A stretch of DNA of 64,000 nucleotides from Duganella flavida (GCF_009857445.1 NZ_WWCN01000006.1:62001-126000), one strand, 5' to 3'; positions 16,514 to 26,900 are shown, counted from the stretch's first letter. A program made the numbers and translations. The notes: generated by a model not told the origin, from the sequence alone.

Positions 16514-18352
16514 ATGACGATACCGGTTAAATTTTCCACCCAGCTCAAACTGCTCCTATTACGCGTCCTGATCGCCGGCAGCGCCGTGCTGCTGTGCCTG
16601 GCGGCGCAGTTGCCGCAGGGGCCGGCATGGACCCAGCTGGGCGGCGAAGCGCTGCGCGACCAGATCCTGCGCCTGCAAGCGAGCGCCAGCCCGGAGCGGC
16701 GCATCCTGGTGGTCGATATCGACGAGGCCAGCCTGGCCCAGCACCCCTGGCCCTGGCCGCGCGCCCGCCTGGCCGACCTGATCGAACTGCTGCTGGCAGC
16801 CGGCGCCAAAGGCGTGGCGCTGGATATTTTGCAGGAAAAGCCGGCCGATGCGGAAGGCGACATGCGACTGGCCATGCTGGCGCGCCACGGCCCGCTGGTG
16901 CTGGCGCAAATGTTTGACTACGTGACGCGCCAGCCAGCCTTGACCGGTGGCCAGCTGGGCGGCGGGCTGGCCACCGCCGCGGCGGGCGCCGGCGTGCCGG
17001 CCACCGGCTATCTGGCCAACCATGCCGGCCTCGCCGGCGCGCGCTACTTCGGCAATATCGGCGTGGTGCCGGATCCGGACGGCGTGCTGCGCCGCGTACC
17101 GATGAGCACCTGGTACCACGGCCGCCTGTACCCGACCTTGTCGCGCGCCCTGCTCGACTGTTGCAGCGGCCATCCGCCCGCCGCCCTTGGTGAGCAGGGC
17201 ATGGTGCGGCTGCCGTATCGCCGCAGCCGCGCCGCCTATGACGTCGCCAGCGCCCAGGATGTGCTGGGCAAGGCGCTGGATGCCAGCGACGTCGCCGGAC
17301 GGCTGGTGCTGATCGGCTCCTCCTCGCTCAGCATCGGCGACCGCGTGGCCACCCCGCTCGATGAGTCGATGCCCGGGCTGGCGGTGCATGCCGAACTGCT
17401 CAGCGCCCAGCTCGACGCCCAGGCCGGGCTGGCGCCCGCGCCCTGGCCCGGTCGCCTGCTGGCAGTGCTGTTCACCGCAGGCGTGGTGCTGTGCGCCAGC
17501 TATACCTTGCCGCGCCGCTCGGCCGCCACCAATGCCGCTCTGCTGGCGAGCAGCGCGCTGGCCTGGTTGGGACTGGCGTATCTGATCGCGCCGCACGATC
17601 CGTGGTTCGCCCCGGCCGCACCGCTGCTGTCGATCCTGCTGCTGCTGGCGGTGGCGGTGCCGTTCCACTGGCAGCAGGCACAGCAGCGCTCACGCCAGCT
17701 GCTCGACACCCTGCGCCAATATGTGGCCAAGGCGGTGGTGGATGAACTGTTGCGCAGCGACCTGAAAGATCCGCTGGCGCCGCGCCTGCTGGAGGTCACC
17801 ACCCTGATTGCCGACATGGAGGGCTACACCAGCCAGGTCGAATCATTGTCGCTGGACGACGCCGCGCGCCTGACCACCGATTTCCTCGATTGCCTGACGC
17901 GGCCCGTGCTGGAGATGCAGGGCACGCTGGACAAATACACCGGCGACGGCCTGGTGGCCTTCTGGGGCGCGCCGCTACCCAATGCCGACCACGCCGACCT
18001 GGCGCTGGAAGCGGCCGCCCGCATCCAGCGCGAAGTGGCGCAACTGAGCGCGCTGCGCGCGCGCCGCGGCCTGCCGCCGCTGCGGGTGCGGATCGGGATT
18101 GAAAGCGGCGCCGCCATGGCCGGCGACTACGGCACCAGCTTCCGCAGCATCTATACCGCCGTCGGCGACAGCGTCAACACCGCCTCGCGCCTGGAACAGG
18201 CGGCGCGCGACTACCCGCACGACGTGATCGTCGGCGAAGGCACGGCGCGCCGCGCCCGCCGCCACCGCCTGCTGGCGCTGGGCGAGCGCCAGCTGCGCGG
18301 CAAGGAAAAACCGATCCAGCTGTACACGCTGGCGCCGGAGCTGTCCGCATGA
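16514..18352 (+). CDS. CHASE2-domain class III adenylate cyclase
   Basis: A 612-residue membrane sensor that probably makes cAMP. An N-terminal helix precedes the extracytoplasmic CHASE2 domain (ILVVDIDEASLAQ to about residue 300). Three membrane helices follow (about 310-390), then the cytoplasmic cyclase domain. The catalytic set looks complete: metal Asp434 (ADMEGYT), Lys474 and Asp478 (DKYTGDG), and the transition-state Asn555/Arg559 in VNTASR, with the T-A-V-G-D segment that favours adenine. The signal sensed by CHASE2 is unknown. Its stop overlaps the next gene by four bases (ATGA), and a Crp homologue is third in the same operon. Confidence 0.93.
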   Translation: MTIPVKFSTQLKLLLLRVLIAGSAVLLCLAAQLPQGPAWTQLGGEALRDQILRLQASASPERRILVVDIDEASLAQHPWPWPRARLADLIELLLAAGAKGVALDILQEKPADAEGDMRLAMLARHGPLVLAQMFDYVTRQPALTGGQLGGGLATAAAGAGVPATGYLANHAGLAGARYFGNIGVVPDPDGVLRRVPMSTWYHGRLYPTLSRALLDCCSGHPPAALGEQGMVRLPYRRSRAAYDVASAQDVLGKALDASDVAGRLVLIGSSSLSIGDRVATPLDESMPGLAVHAELLSAQLDAQAGLAPAPWPGRLLAVLFTAGVVLCASYTLPRRSAATNAALLASSALAWLGLAYLIAPHDPWFAPAAPLLSILLLLAVAVPFHWQQAQQRSRQLLDTLRQYVAKAVVDELLRSDLKDPLAPRLLEVTTLIADMEGYTSQVESLSLDDAARLTTDFLDCLTRPVLEMQGTLDKYTGDGLVAFWGAPLPNADHADLALEAAARIQREVAQLSALRARRGLPPLRVRIGIESGAAMAGDYGTSFRSIYTAVGDSVNTASRLEQAARDYPHDVIVGEGTARRARRHRLLALGERQLRGKEKPIQLYTLAPELSA

Positions 18353-19617
18353 GCGCGCGCTGGCTATGGTGGGCCTGGCCCCTGCTGCTGGCGGCGTCTG
18401 GTGCCATAGCGGCCGCCGCCGCACCGGCCGCTACGGCGCCAGACGCCGTCAGCGCGGTCGAGGCCGAGGGCGATACGCCGGAGGCACTGTACCAGGCCGC
18501 GCTGCGGGCACTGGACGAGGGCCGCAGCACCGAGGCCGAGGCCATGCTGGCGCGCCTGATCAAGGACAATCCGCTGCACGCCGGCGCCTGGCTGGAACTG
18601 GCCATCACCGAATGCGGGCTGGGCAACGGGGTCGAAGCCGAACGTCTGTTCGGCGAAATCGAGCGGCGCTTCCAGCCGCCGCCCGGCATTCAGGATGTGA
18701 TTGCCTCCTACCGCAGCGTCGGCTGCCAACGGACGGAAGACGCGCGGCGCGCCTCCTGGCTGCTCAGCGTCGGGCGCGGCTACGACAGCAACGTCAACCA
18801 GGGCGCCAGCAATCCCGCCTTCAGCATCGGTGGCATCCCCGGCGAGCTGGCGCCGGAATTCCTGGCCCACCCCGACCACTACCGCCTGCTCTCGGTCTCC
18901 TATGTGCGGCCGTTGCCGCTGGCCGACACGCTGGCCATCGTCCAGTTGTCGGACCGCCGCAACGACCGCGATCACGCGCAGGACAGCAGCACCTTGCTGC
19001 TGGGCCTGGAGCATGCCTGGTCGATCGGCCGCTGGCGCGCGCGTGCCACCGGCGTCTACAGCAACCTCACCCTCGATGGCAGGCTGTACCAGCGCCAGGA
19101 AGCGCTGCAACTGCGCGCCGCGCCGCCGCTGCCCCTGCCCGAACAGCTGGAGCTGGCGGCAATCACCAACTTCAGCCATGTCAGCTACCCTACCCGCACC
19201 AGCTATGACAGCAACACGGTCGAGCTTGGCGGCGTGCTGCACTACCGCAGCGGCCAGCACCAGGCGCAGCTGACGCTGAGCAAACTGCACGACAACGGCG
19301 CCGACAACCGGCCCGGCGGCAACCGCGACGGCTGGTTTGCCAGTGCCCAGTGGTACACCTTGCTGCGTTCCGGCCTGTATGGCGAGGCCGCGCTGACGCA
19401 CCAGCACTGGGCCGGCAGCCAGGTGTATTCGCCCGGCCTGATCGACACCGTGCGGCAACAGGACACCAGCAATGCACGGGTGGCGGTGCAGTGGTATGTG
19501 CGCCCCAACGTCAGCCTGCACCTCGAAGGACGGCTGGTGCGCAATCGCGAAAATATTTCCCTGCTCGCATATAATAGTCGCGCGCTGCAACTGAGCTGGC
19601 GCTGGGACAATTTTTAA
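18349..19617 (+). CDS. TPR plus outer-membrane barrel protein, Slam-like (DUF560 type)
   Basis: 422 residues with a signal peptide ending in an Ala-rich stretch. A short TPR-like region follows (ALYQAALRALDEGRSTEAEAMLARLI, about residues 45-110). The rest is predicted beta strands typical of an outer-membrane barrel, opening with SVGRGYDSNVNQG, a hallmark of the surface lipoprotein assembly modulator family, and ending in a terminal Phe. Slam proteins move TbpB-like barrels across the outer membrane. Here the divergent neighbour encodes a FecR protein with such a barrel, so the two may be a secretion pair. Start and stop place it within the cyclase-Crp operon. Identification as a true Slam rests on motif recognition only. 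Confidence 0.75.
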   Translation: MSARWLWWAWPLLLAASGAIAAAAAPAATAPDAVSAVEAEGDTPEALYQAALRALDEGRSTEAEAMLARLIKDNPLHAGAWLELAITECGLGNGVEAERLFGEIERRFQPPPGIQDVIASYRSVGCQRTEDARRASWLLSVGRGYDSNVNQGASNPAFSIGGIPGELAPEFLAHPDHYRLLSVSYVRPLPLADTLAIVQLSDRRNDRDHAQDSSTLLLGLEHAWSIGRWRARATGVYSNLTLDGRLYQRQEALQLRAAPPLPLPEQLELAAITNFSHVSYPTRTSYDSNTVELGGVLHYRSGQHQAQLTLSKLHDNGADNRPGGNRDGWFASAQWYTLLRSGLYGEAALTHQHWAGSQVYSPGLIDTVRQQDTSNARVAVQWYVRPNVSLHLEGRLVRNRENISLLAYNSRALQLSWRWDNF

Positions 19618-19639
19618 GCCGCCAGGGATGGGCTGAGTC

Positions 19640-20422
19640 ATGACGCTAACAAAAAAGAAACAAGAGGAGGATGGCGCCCCGGCCCTGGTCACCAGCGGCG
19701 CGGCCAGCGCACCGCCCGGCCCGGACACGGCCACCGAGACCGGACCGGTCAATGTGCAGATTCACCTGCGCCGGATTCCCCTGCTCGCCGAGCTGAGCGA
19801 AGAGGACATGCTGCGCGTCAAGGGCGACCTGCGCATCCGCCAGTACGCCAAGCGCGACGTGGTGCTGCAAAAGGGCGCCACTGGCGACAGCCTGCTGTTC
19901 CTGCTGACCGGCTCGCTGCAAGTGGTGGACGTCACCGAAGACGGCCGCGCGATCGGCCTGCGCATGCTCAACCCGGGCGACTTCTTTGGCGAAATCGCCG
20001 TCATCAACGGCTCGATGCGCTCGGCCTCGGTGGTGGCGCTGACGCCGGTGCTGGTAGCGCTGCTGCCGCGTGCCACTGCGCTGCACCTGTTCTCGCACTC
20101 GCCCCCGGTGGCCAACCAGATGCTACGCTTCCTGGCGGCCAAGGTGCAGCGCGATTCGGAATTCCGCGCCCTGCTCAGTATCCACAACACCTCGCGCCGC
20201 ATCTACACTTTCCTCGACCTGTTAAAGGAAAAGAAAGAAGGCGACGTGCACATGGTGGCCAACCTGCCGACCCACCAGGACATCGCCAACATGATCAACA
20301 CCAGCCGCGAGACCGTCACCCGGGCCCTGATGGTGCTGACCCAGCAAGGCATCATCAAGAAGGGCGCGCACAGCCTGATCATCATCGATCCGGAGGCGCT
20401 GCAGAAACTGGCCCAGGCCTGA
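19640..20422 (+). CDS. Crp/Fnr-family transcription regulator, cAMP-binding type
   Basis: 260 residues. A 40-residue variable N-terminus is followed by a cyclic-nucleotide-binding domain whose phosphate cassette is intact (G117-E118 and R127-S128 in GEIAVINGSMRSA). There are no Cys clusters as in Fnr. A dimerisation helix and a C-terminal winged helix follow. The recognition helix SRETVTRAL carries R223, E224 and R228, which match the residues with which E. coli CRP reads TGTGA. It is the last gene of the operon that begins with an adenylate cyclase, 22 bp after the barrel gene. Three perfect TGTGA-N6-TCACA sites lie within 9 kb, at 10904, 14760 and 16362. Confidence 0.92.
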   Translation: MTLTKKKQEEDGAPALVTSGAASAPPGPDTATETGPVNVQIHLRRIPLLAELSEEDMLRVKGDLRIRQYAKRDVVLQKGATGDSLLFLLTGSLQVVDVTEDGRAIGLRMLNPGDFFGEIAVINGSMRSASVVALTPVLVALLPRATALHLFSHSPPVANQMLRFLAAKVQRDSEFRALLSIHNTSRRIYTFLDLLKEKKEGDVHMVANLPTHQDIANMINTSRETVTRALMVLTQQGIIKKGAHSLIIIDPEALQKLAQA

Positions 20423-20487
20423 GGCCGCGCTCGCCACGCAGCTGTAACCAGATGTTGCCAGAGGGGCAAGCCCCCCGCCGCCGATGC

Positions 20488-20493
20488 TATAAT
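20488..20493 (+). promoter_or_regulatory. -10 box, candidate promoter of the polysaccharide operon
   Basis: TATAAT lies in the 208-bp gap between the Crp gene and wzm, about 140 bp before the wzm start. No good -35 is seen. A short GGGGCAAGCCCC hairpin at about 20463 precedes it and may end the Crp transcript. Confidence 0.4.
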
Positions 20494-20630
20494 CGCCGTT
20501 TTATTTTCAGGCCTGCCGGCGAGCGCACCAGGCCAGACGGCCGCGCGCGCCGTCGCCATATGCCGCCCAGGCCGCTTGTTGCCATGATCAAAGCTCAATA
20601 CGTGTTCCGCACCGCCGGCGGAGGGCGCCT

Positions 20631-21431
20631 GTGATTTCACCTGACATGCTGCTCGGCGTGTGGCGCTACCGCGGCTTCATCGCCGGCAGCGTGCGCCGCG
20701 AGTTCCAGGGCCGCTACCGCAATTCCCTGCTGGGCGCGGCGTGGACCGTGCTCAATCCACTGGCCATGATTGTGGTCTACACGGTGATCTTTTCGCAAGT
20801 CATGCACAACCGCCTGCAAGGCGTGGACCTGCCGTTCGCCTACAGCATCTACCTGTGCGCGGGCGCGCTGACCTGGGGCTTGTTTGCCGAAATCACTTCA
20901 CGCAGCCAGGGGGTGTTCATTGAAAACGCCAACCTGATCAAGAAGCTGCAATTCCCGCGCATCTGCCTGCCGATCATCGTGGTACTGAATGCCGGCGTCA
21001 ATTTCGTCATCATCTTCGGCCTGTTCACCGTATTTCTGCTGCTGACCGGCACCTTCCCCGGCTGGATCTACCTGGCCCTGCTGCCGGTGCTGCTGGTGAT
21101 GACGCTGTTCGCGGTCGGCATCGGCATGATCCTCGGCGTCTTCAACGTATTCTTCCGCGACGTCGGCCAGTTCTTCACCATCTTGCTGCAATTCTGGTTC
21201 TGGTTCACGCCCATCGTCTATCCGGCCAGCGCATTGCCGCCGGAAATACGCGAAATGCTGGGCTGGAATCCGATGGCGGCGGTGGTCGGCGCTTGCCAGG
21301 ATATTTTGGTGGCCGGCCACGCGCCGCACTGGCGCAGCCTGCTGCCGGTGACCGCACTGGCGCTGCTGTGCTGCGCGCTGGGGATGCAACTGTTCCGCAA
21401 ACGCGCCGGAGAAATGGTGGACGAACTGTAA
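20631..21431 (+). CDS. wzm: polysaccharide ABC transporter permease
   Basis: Integral membrane half of an ABC exporter that carries undecaprenyl-linked O-polysaccharide or similar glycans to the periplasm. It is 266 residues with six hydrophobic segments. The ABC-2 family pattern GRYRNSLLGAAWTVLNPL lies near the N-terminus. I accept the GTG start because GGAGGG lies upstream at good spacing; an in-frame ATG is five codons further in. Its stop overlaps the wzt start by one base (TAATG). It begins an operon of four to six genes in which all junctions are short or overlapping. Confidence 0.92.
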   Translation: MISPDMLLGVWRYRGFIAGSVRREFQGRYRNSLLGAAWTVLNPLAMIVVYTVIFSQVMHNRLQGVDLPFAYSIYLCAGALTWGLFAEITSRSQGVFIENANLIKKLQFPRICLPIIVVLNAGVNFVIIFGLFTVFLLLTGTFPGWIYLALLPVLLVMTLFAVGIGMILGVFNVFFRDVGQFFTILLQFWFWFTPIVYPASALPPEIREMLGWNPMAAVVGACQDILVAGHAPHWRSLLPVTALALLCCALGMQLFRKRAGEMVDEL

Positions 21432-22651
21432 TGGGCAGCATACTGGTACACGGCCTGGGCAAGGCCTACAAACAATATCCGCACCGCTGGAGCCGGCTGG
21501 GCGAATGGCTGCTGCCGTGGCGTGGCCCGCGCCATGCGCTCAAGTGGGTGCTGCAGGACATCAGCTTCACGCTGGCGCCGGGCGAAGCGGTCGGCATCAT
21601 CGGCATCAACGGCGCCGGCAAGAGCACCCTGCTCAAGCTGATCACCGGCACCACTCAGCCGACTACCGGCCGCGTCACCATCAGCGGCCGCGTGGCGGCG
21701 CTGCTGGAGCTGGGCATGGGCTTCCACCCCGACTTCACCGGCCGCCAGAACGTCTACATGGCGGGCCAGTTGCTGGGCCTAGGCGTGGACGAACTCAACA
21801 CCCTGATGCCGGACATCGAAGCATTTGCCGAGATTGGCGATTACATCGACCAGCCGGTGCGGGTCTACTCGTCCGGCATGCAGATGCGGCTGGCCTTCAG
21901 CGTGGCCACCGCGCGCCGTCCCGACGTCTTGATCGTCGACGAAGCGCTGTCGGTGGGCGACGCTTATTTCCAGCACAAGAGCTTCGAGCGCATCCGCGCC
22001 TATCGCCAGCAGGGTACGACCCTGCTGATCGTCAGCCATGACCGCGCCGCCATGCAAGCGATCTGCGACCGTGCCATCCTGCTCGACCGCGGCCGCCTGG
22101 CGCTGCAAGGCACGCCGGAAGAAGTGATGGACTACTACAACGCCCTGATCGCCGAGCGTGAAGGTTCGACCGTCGCGCAGGTGCGCACCCCGGAAGGACG
22201 GGTCCAGACCACCTCCGGCAACGGCCAGGCCACCGTCACCGCCATCACGCTGGAAAACGAAGATGGCGCGCCGATGGAAGTGGTCAATGTCGGCGCCCCG
22301 GTTACGCTCAAAGTGCAGGTCAAGGTGCATGCACCGCTGCCGAAGCTGGTGCTGGGATACATGATCAAGGACCGCCTGGGCCAGCCGATGTACGGCACCA
22401 ACACCCACCACATGCAGCAGGTGCTGGAAAACGTCGAAGCCGGCGCCAGCATCGAATACCGCTTCCGCTTCCCACTCAACCTGGGCGCCGGCAGCTATTC
22501 GATCACTACCGCGCTGACCAGCAGCGAGACCCATCTGGCCGACAACTATGAATGGCGCGACCTGGCGCACTTGTTTATCGTGATGAATATGAACCGGCGC
22601 GAGTTTGTCGGCAGCAGCTGGCTTGAGCCTGAAGTGGAGATCGTGCGATGA
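21431..22651 (+). CDS. wzt: polysaccharide ABC transporter ATPase with C-terminal glycan-binding domain
   Basis: 406 residues. The N-terminal nucleotide-binding domain has Walker A GINGAGKST, signature-region residues YSSGMQMRLAF and Walker B VLIVDEALSVGD. From about residue 250 a beta-rich Wzt C-terminal domain follows (VTLKVQVKVHAPLPKLVLGY and later). In O-antigen systems this domain recognises the capped non-reducing end of the chain and couples chain termination to export. That fits the methyltransferase encoded next, which overlaps by four bases (ATGA). The open frame extends upstream of 21431, but only this ATG fits the end of wzm. Confidence 0.93.
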   Translation: MGSILVHGLGKAYKQYPHRWSRLGEWLLPWRGPRHALKWVLQDISFTLAPGEAVGIIGINGAGKSTLLKLITGTTQPTTGRVTISGRVAALLELGMGFHPDFTGRQNVYMAGQLLGLGVDELNTLMPDIEAFAEIGDYIDQPVRVYSSGMQMRLAFSVATARRPDVLIVDEALSVGDAYFQHKSFERIRAYRQQGTTLLIVSHDRAAMQAICDRAILLDRGRLALQGTPEEVMDYYNALIAEREGSTVAQVRTPEGRVQTTSGNGQATVTAITLENEDGAPMEVVNVGAPVTLKVQVKVHAPLPKLVLGYMIKDRLGQPMYGTNTHHMQQVLENVEAGASIEYRFRFPLNLGAGSYSITTALTSSETHLADNYEWRDLAHLFIVMNMNRREFVGSSWLEPEVEIVR

Positions 22652-23964
22652 CGTTTTACCGTGCTTTTGAAGACCGCTACCGCGGCTCGCGCGACACCAT
22701 CACCCAGCGCCTGCGCGCTTACCAGCCGTTCGTGGCGCCGCTGCTGGACGACAGTCCGGCCACTGCGCTGGATCTCGGCTGCGGCCGCGGCGAGTGGCTG
22801 GAACTGCTGGGCGAATACGGCCTGGCCGCGCGCGGCATTGACCTCGACGACGGCATGCTGGCCGCTTGCCGCGAGCGCGGCCTGCAAGTTGAAACGATGG
22901 ATGCACTGGCCGCGCTGCGCGCTGCGCCGGACGGCAGCCTGGCGCTGGTGTCGGCATTCCACTTGGTAGAGCACATCCCGTTCGACATGGTGCGCGAGCT
23001 GATCGACGAAGCGTTGCGCGCGCTGCGTCCGGGCGGCTTGCTGATCCTGGAAACGCCAAACCCGGAAAACCTGGTGGTGGGCGCGTCCAGCTTCTACATG
23101 GACCCGTCGCACCTGCGTCCGATCCCGCCGCTGCTGCTGGATTTCGCGGTGGAACACGCCGGTTTCGAACGCCACAAAATCGTCCGCCTGCAAGAAGAAG
23201 CACAGCTGCACACCGACGCCCGCATCGGCATGATCAACGTGTTGGAAGGCCCGAGCCCGGACTACAGCGTGGTAGCGCAAAAAGCCGCACCCGCCGCGAC
23301 CATGTCCACGCTGGACGCCGCCTTCGGCGCCGACTACGGCATCGCATTGGCGCCACTGGCGCAGCGCTACGACCAGCAACTCGCGCAAGAAAACGGCGAG
23401 TTGCACCGCGCACTGGGACGCCACAGCACGCGCATCGATGAACAGCAAGCACGCGCCAAGGCCGACAACGCCGAGCACGCGCAACGCCTGCTGCAACTGG
23501 AGCAGCGCGTGCAGCAAACCGCCGAGCAGCTGCACGAAACCCAGCAACACCTGCACCACGCCTCGGTGCTGCTGCAGCAGACTACGCAAAAGGCCGAAGC
23601 GCTGGGCCAACTGGCCACCGACCTGCTGGCCAGCACCTCCTGGCGCATCACCGCGCCGCTGCGCGCCGCCGTCACCTTCGTCCACCGCGTGCGCGGCTGG
23701 GCCAAGCGCAAAGCCCGCAGTGCGGTGCTGGGTGGTGGCCGCTGGGTGCTGCGCCATCCGCGCATCAAACGCGGGCTGCGCGCGTTGCTGACGCGCCTTG
23801 CGCCGCGCCTGCAAGCGCGCCTGATGCGCAGCATGCTGCAAGCCAGCGCCGCCGTGCCGGCCCCGCTGCGCCAGGACGATGCGCCAGGCCAGCTGTCACC
23901 GCGCGCCGCGCGCGCCTACCATGAACTGACCAAGGCGGCACACCAGGCCGCCAGCAAGGAATAA
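22648..23964 (+). CDS. SAM methyltransferase with long coiled coil, possible chain terminator
   Basis: 438 residues. The N-terminal class I methyltransferase has the SAM-binding motif ALDLGCGRGEWLELL (about residues 40-53) and the acidic LDDGMLAACRERG stretch. Residues ~230-320 form a Gln/Glu/Leu-rich coiled coil, and the last ~100 residues are strongly basic and amphipathic (WAKRKARSAVLGGG), suggesting membrane contact. This build recalls WbdD, the methyltransferase and coiled-coil ruler that stops polymannan growth and feeds Wzt. The WbdD kinase domain is missing here. Its place between wzt and a WbdA-like multi-domain glycosyltransferase supports the role, but it is inferred. Confidence 0.8.
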   Translation: MTFYRAFEDRYRGSRDTITQRLRAYQPFVAPLLDDSPATALDLGCGRGEWLELLGEYGLAARGIDLDDGMLAACRERGLQVETMDALAALRAAPDGSLALVSAFHLVEHIPFDMVRELIDEALRALRPGGLLILETPNPENLVVGASSFYMDPSHLRPIPPLLLDFAVEHAGFERHKIVRLQEEAQLHTDARIGMINVLEGPSPDYSVVAQKAAPAATMSTLDAAFGADYGIALAPLAQRYDQQLAQENGELHRALGRHSTRIDEQQARAKADNAEHAQRLLQLEQRVQQTAEQLHETQQHLHHASVLLQQTTQKAEALGQLATDLLASTSWRITAPLRAAVTFVHRVRGWAKRKARSAVLGGGRWVLRHPRIKRGLRALLTRLAPRLQARLMRSMLQASAAVPAPLRQDDAPGQLSPRAARAYHELTKAAHQAASKE

Positions 23965-23967
23965 GCT

Positions 23968-26900
23968 GTGCGTATCGTGATCGACCTGCAGGGCGCCCAA
24001 TCGGAAAGCCGTTTCCGCGGCATAGGCCGCTACTCGCTGGCACTGGCGCTGGGCGTTGCCCGCAACGCCGGCCAGCATGACATCTGGCTGCTGCTGAACG
24101 GCGCGCTGGACGCTTCCATCGCCGACATCCGCCTCGCTTTCGAAGGCCTGGTGCCGCCCGAACGCATCCGCGTATTCGACGCGCCAACGCCGTGCGCCGA
24201 ACACGCGCCGGTGCACGGCCCGCGCGCGCGCGCCGGCGAACTGCTGCGCGAATATGCGCTGGCCCAGCTGCAACCGGATGCAGTGCTGGTCACCAGCCTG
24301 TTCGAAGGTTATGTCGACGATGCGCTGGTGTCGGTCGGCCGTTTCGACCGTAGCAGTTTTACCGCCGTGGTGCAGTACGACCTGATCCCGTTCCTGAATC
24401 CGGCCGCCTATCTGGTGCAGCCGTCGCAGCGCGACTACTACGACCGCAAGATCGCCTCGCTGCGCAACGCCGGCCTGCTGCTGGCCATTTCCGACTACTC
24501 GCGCCAGGAAGCCATCGACGCGTTGCAGCTGGCGCCGCAGCAAGTGGTGTCGATCTCCACCGCCGTGGACGATATGTTCCAGCCGGCCGAAACCGACGCC
24601 ACTGCGCTGGCCGCGCTGCGTGCCCGCTTCAGCGTCACGCGCGACATGCTGATGTACGCCCCCGGCGGCTTCGACGCCCGCAAAAACATCGACGGTCTGG
24701 TGACTGCCTTCAGCCTGCTGCCGGCCGACGTGCGCGCGCGCCATCAACTGCTGATCGCCAGCAAATTCGACCAGAACGAACGCCGCAAGCTGGAAGCCCA
24801 CGCCCAGCAATGCGGATTAGGTGCGGATGAACTGATCCTCACCGGCTATGTCGACAACGATACCCTGATCGCCCTGTACCGCGCCGCCGCGCTGTTCATC
24901 TTCCCATCCAAGCACGAAGGCTTCGGCCTGCCGGCGCTGGAAGCGATGGCCTGCGGCGCGCTGGTGATCGGCGCCGACAACACCAGTATTCCGGAAGTGA
25001 TCGGCTGCGAAGAAGCGCTGTTCAACGCCGCCGAGCCGGCCGCCATCGCCGCCAAGATCGCCGAAGTGCTGAGCGACGACGCGCTGCGCGCACGCCTGCG
25101 CGCACACGGCCGCGAGCAAGCCAAGAAATTCAGCTGGGACCACAGCGCCCAACGCGCCCTGCGCGCGCTCGAAGCCGAACATGCGGCACGCAGCACTGCA
25201 GCACAAGCCGCCGCGCCGCTCGCCACCAAACCGCGCATTGCGCTGGTGTCGCCGATGCCGCCGGAACAAACCGGCGTGGCCGACTACGCCAACCGTGTGC
25301 TGCCTACCCTGCTGCCCTACTTCGATGTCGACCTGATCGTCAACCAGCCGACCGTCACGCTGCCGCCGGAAACCAGCCACGTGCGCTGGTACGACGCCGC
25401 CTGGCTGCGCGCCCACGCCGACGACTACGCCCACATCATCTACCAGTTCGGCAACAGCCCGTTCCACAGCTATATGCTGCCGCTGCTGCAAGACCATCCG
25501 GGCGTGGTGGTGCTGCATGACTTTTTCCTGAGCAGCATGCTGGCCTACGAACAAATCAACGGCGCCATGCCGGGTGTCTGGAGCCAGGCGCTGCTGCACT
25601 CGCACGGCTACGCCGCACTGCGCGACGGCCTGCAGCCAGAAGGCATGGAAGCCGCACGCGACCTGTGGCCGTGCAACCTTGACATTCTGCAGCAAGCCAG
25701 CCACGTCATCGTCCACTCCGACTACGCGCGCCAGCTGGCCGCCGACTGGTACGGTCCGGAAGCAGGCCGCGACTGGAGCATGGCGCAGCTGCCGCGCGCC
25801 GTGCCGGCGGTGAACGACCGCGCCGCCGCACGCGCCGCGCTGGGCATCGCACCGGACGCTTTCGTGGTCTGCAATTTCGGCTTCATCGGCCCGAGCAAGC
25901 AATGCCTGGAGCTGCTGCAAGCGTGGCTGGCCTCCAGCCTGCACCAGGACCGCCAGTGCCAGCTGATTTTCGTCGGCGCCAACCACGGCGGCGACTATGG
26001 CATCAGCATCACCGACACCATCGCCAGCGCCAAGGCCGAAAAGCAAGTGCGCATCTCCGGCTGGATCTCGGACGAAGACTATCTGAACTACCTGCAGGCG
26101 GCCGACGTCGGCGTACAGCTGCGCACCACCTCGCGCGGCGAAACCTCGGGCACGGTACTGGACTGCCTGATCTACCAGCTGCCGACCATCATCAACGCCA
26201 ACGGCGCGATGGCCGAATTCCCGCACGACGCGGTATGGATGCTGCCCGACCAGTTCGACCGCAGCGAGTTGATCGGCGCACTGGAAACCCTGCGCCATGA
26301 CAGCGCCCGCCGCACCGAATTAAGCCGCGCCGGCTTTGAACTGATGGGCACCCGCAACAGTCCGGAACGCGTCGGCCGCATGTACTTCGAAGCGCTGCAA
26401 CGCGACGGCCAGCGCCAGGAACGCAGCCGCTCGGCGCTGGTGCAAGGCTTGCTGGCTACGCCCGGCCTGCTGACCGGCGAAGAAACCAACGACGACACCA
26501 TGCTGCAACAGCTGGCGCGCTGCATCGGCCAGGCGCCAGATCCGCTGGCGCCGCGCCAGTTGCTGGTCGACGTCACCACCATCGCGCGCCACGACCTGAA
26601 GACCGGCATCGAGCGCGTGGTGCGCAACCAGCTGCTGGAATTGCTGCCGCTGCGCGCCAGTGGCTGGCGCATCGAGCCGGTCTACCTCGACAACGCCGAT
26701 GGCCGCTATCGCTATCGCTACGCGCGCAACTACGCCGCCAAGCTGCTGGGCATTGAAGCCACGCTGGAAGGTCCCGATCCGCTGCTGGACATGCAAGCGG
26801 GCGATGTCTTCTACAGCGCCGACCATTCGCCGCATGCGGTGATGGCGGCAGCACGCGACGGCGTCTACGCTGAGCTACGCGCACGCGGCGTGACGTTGAA

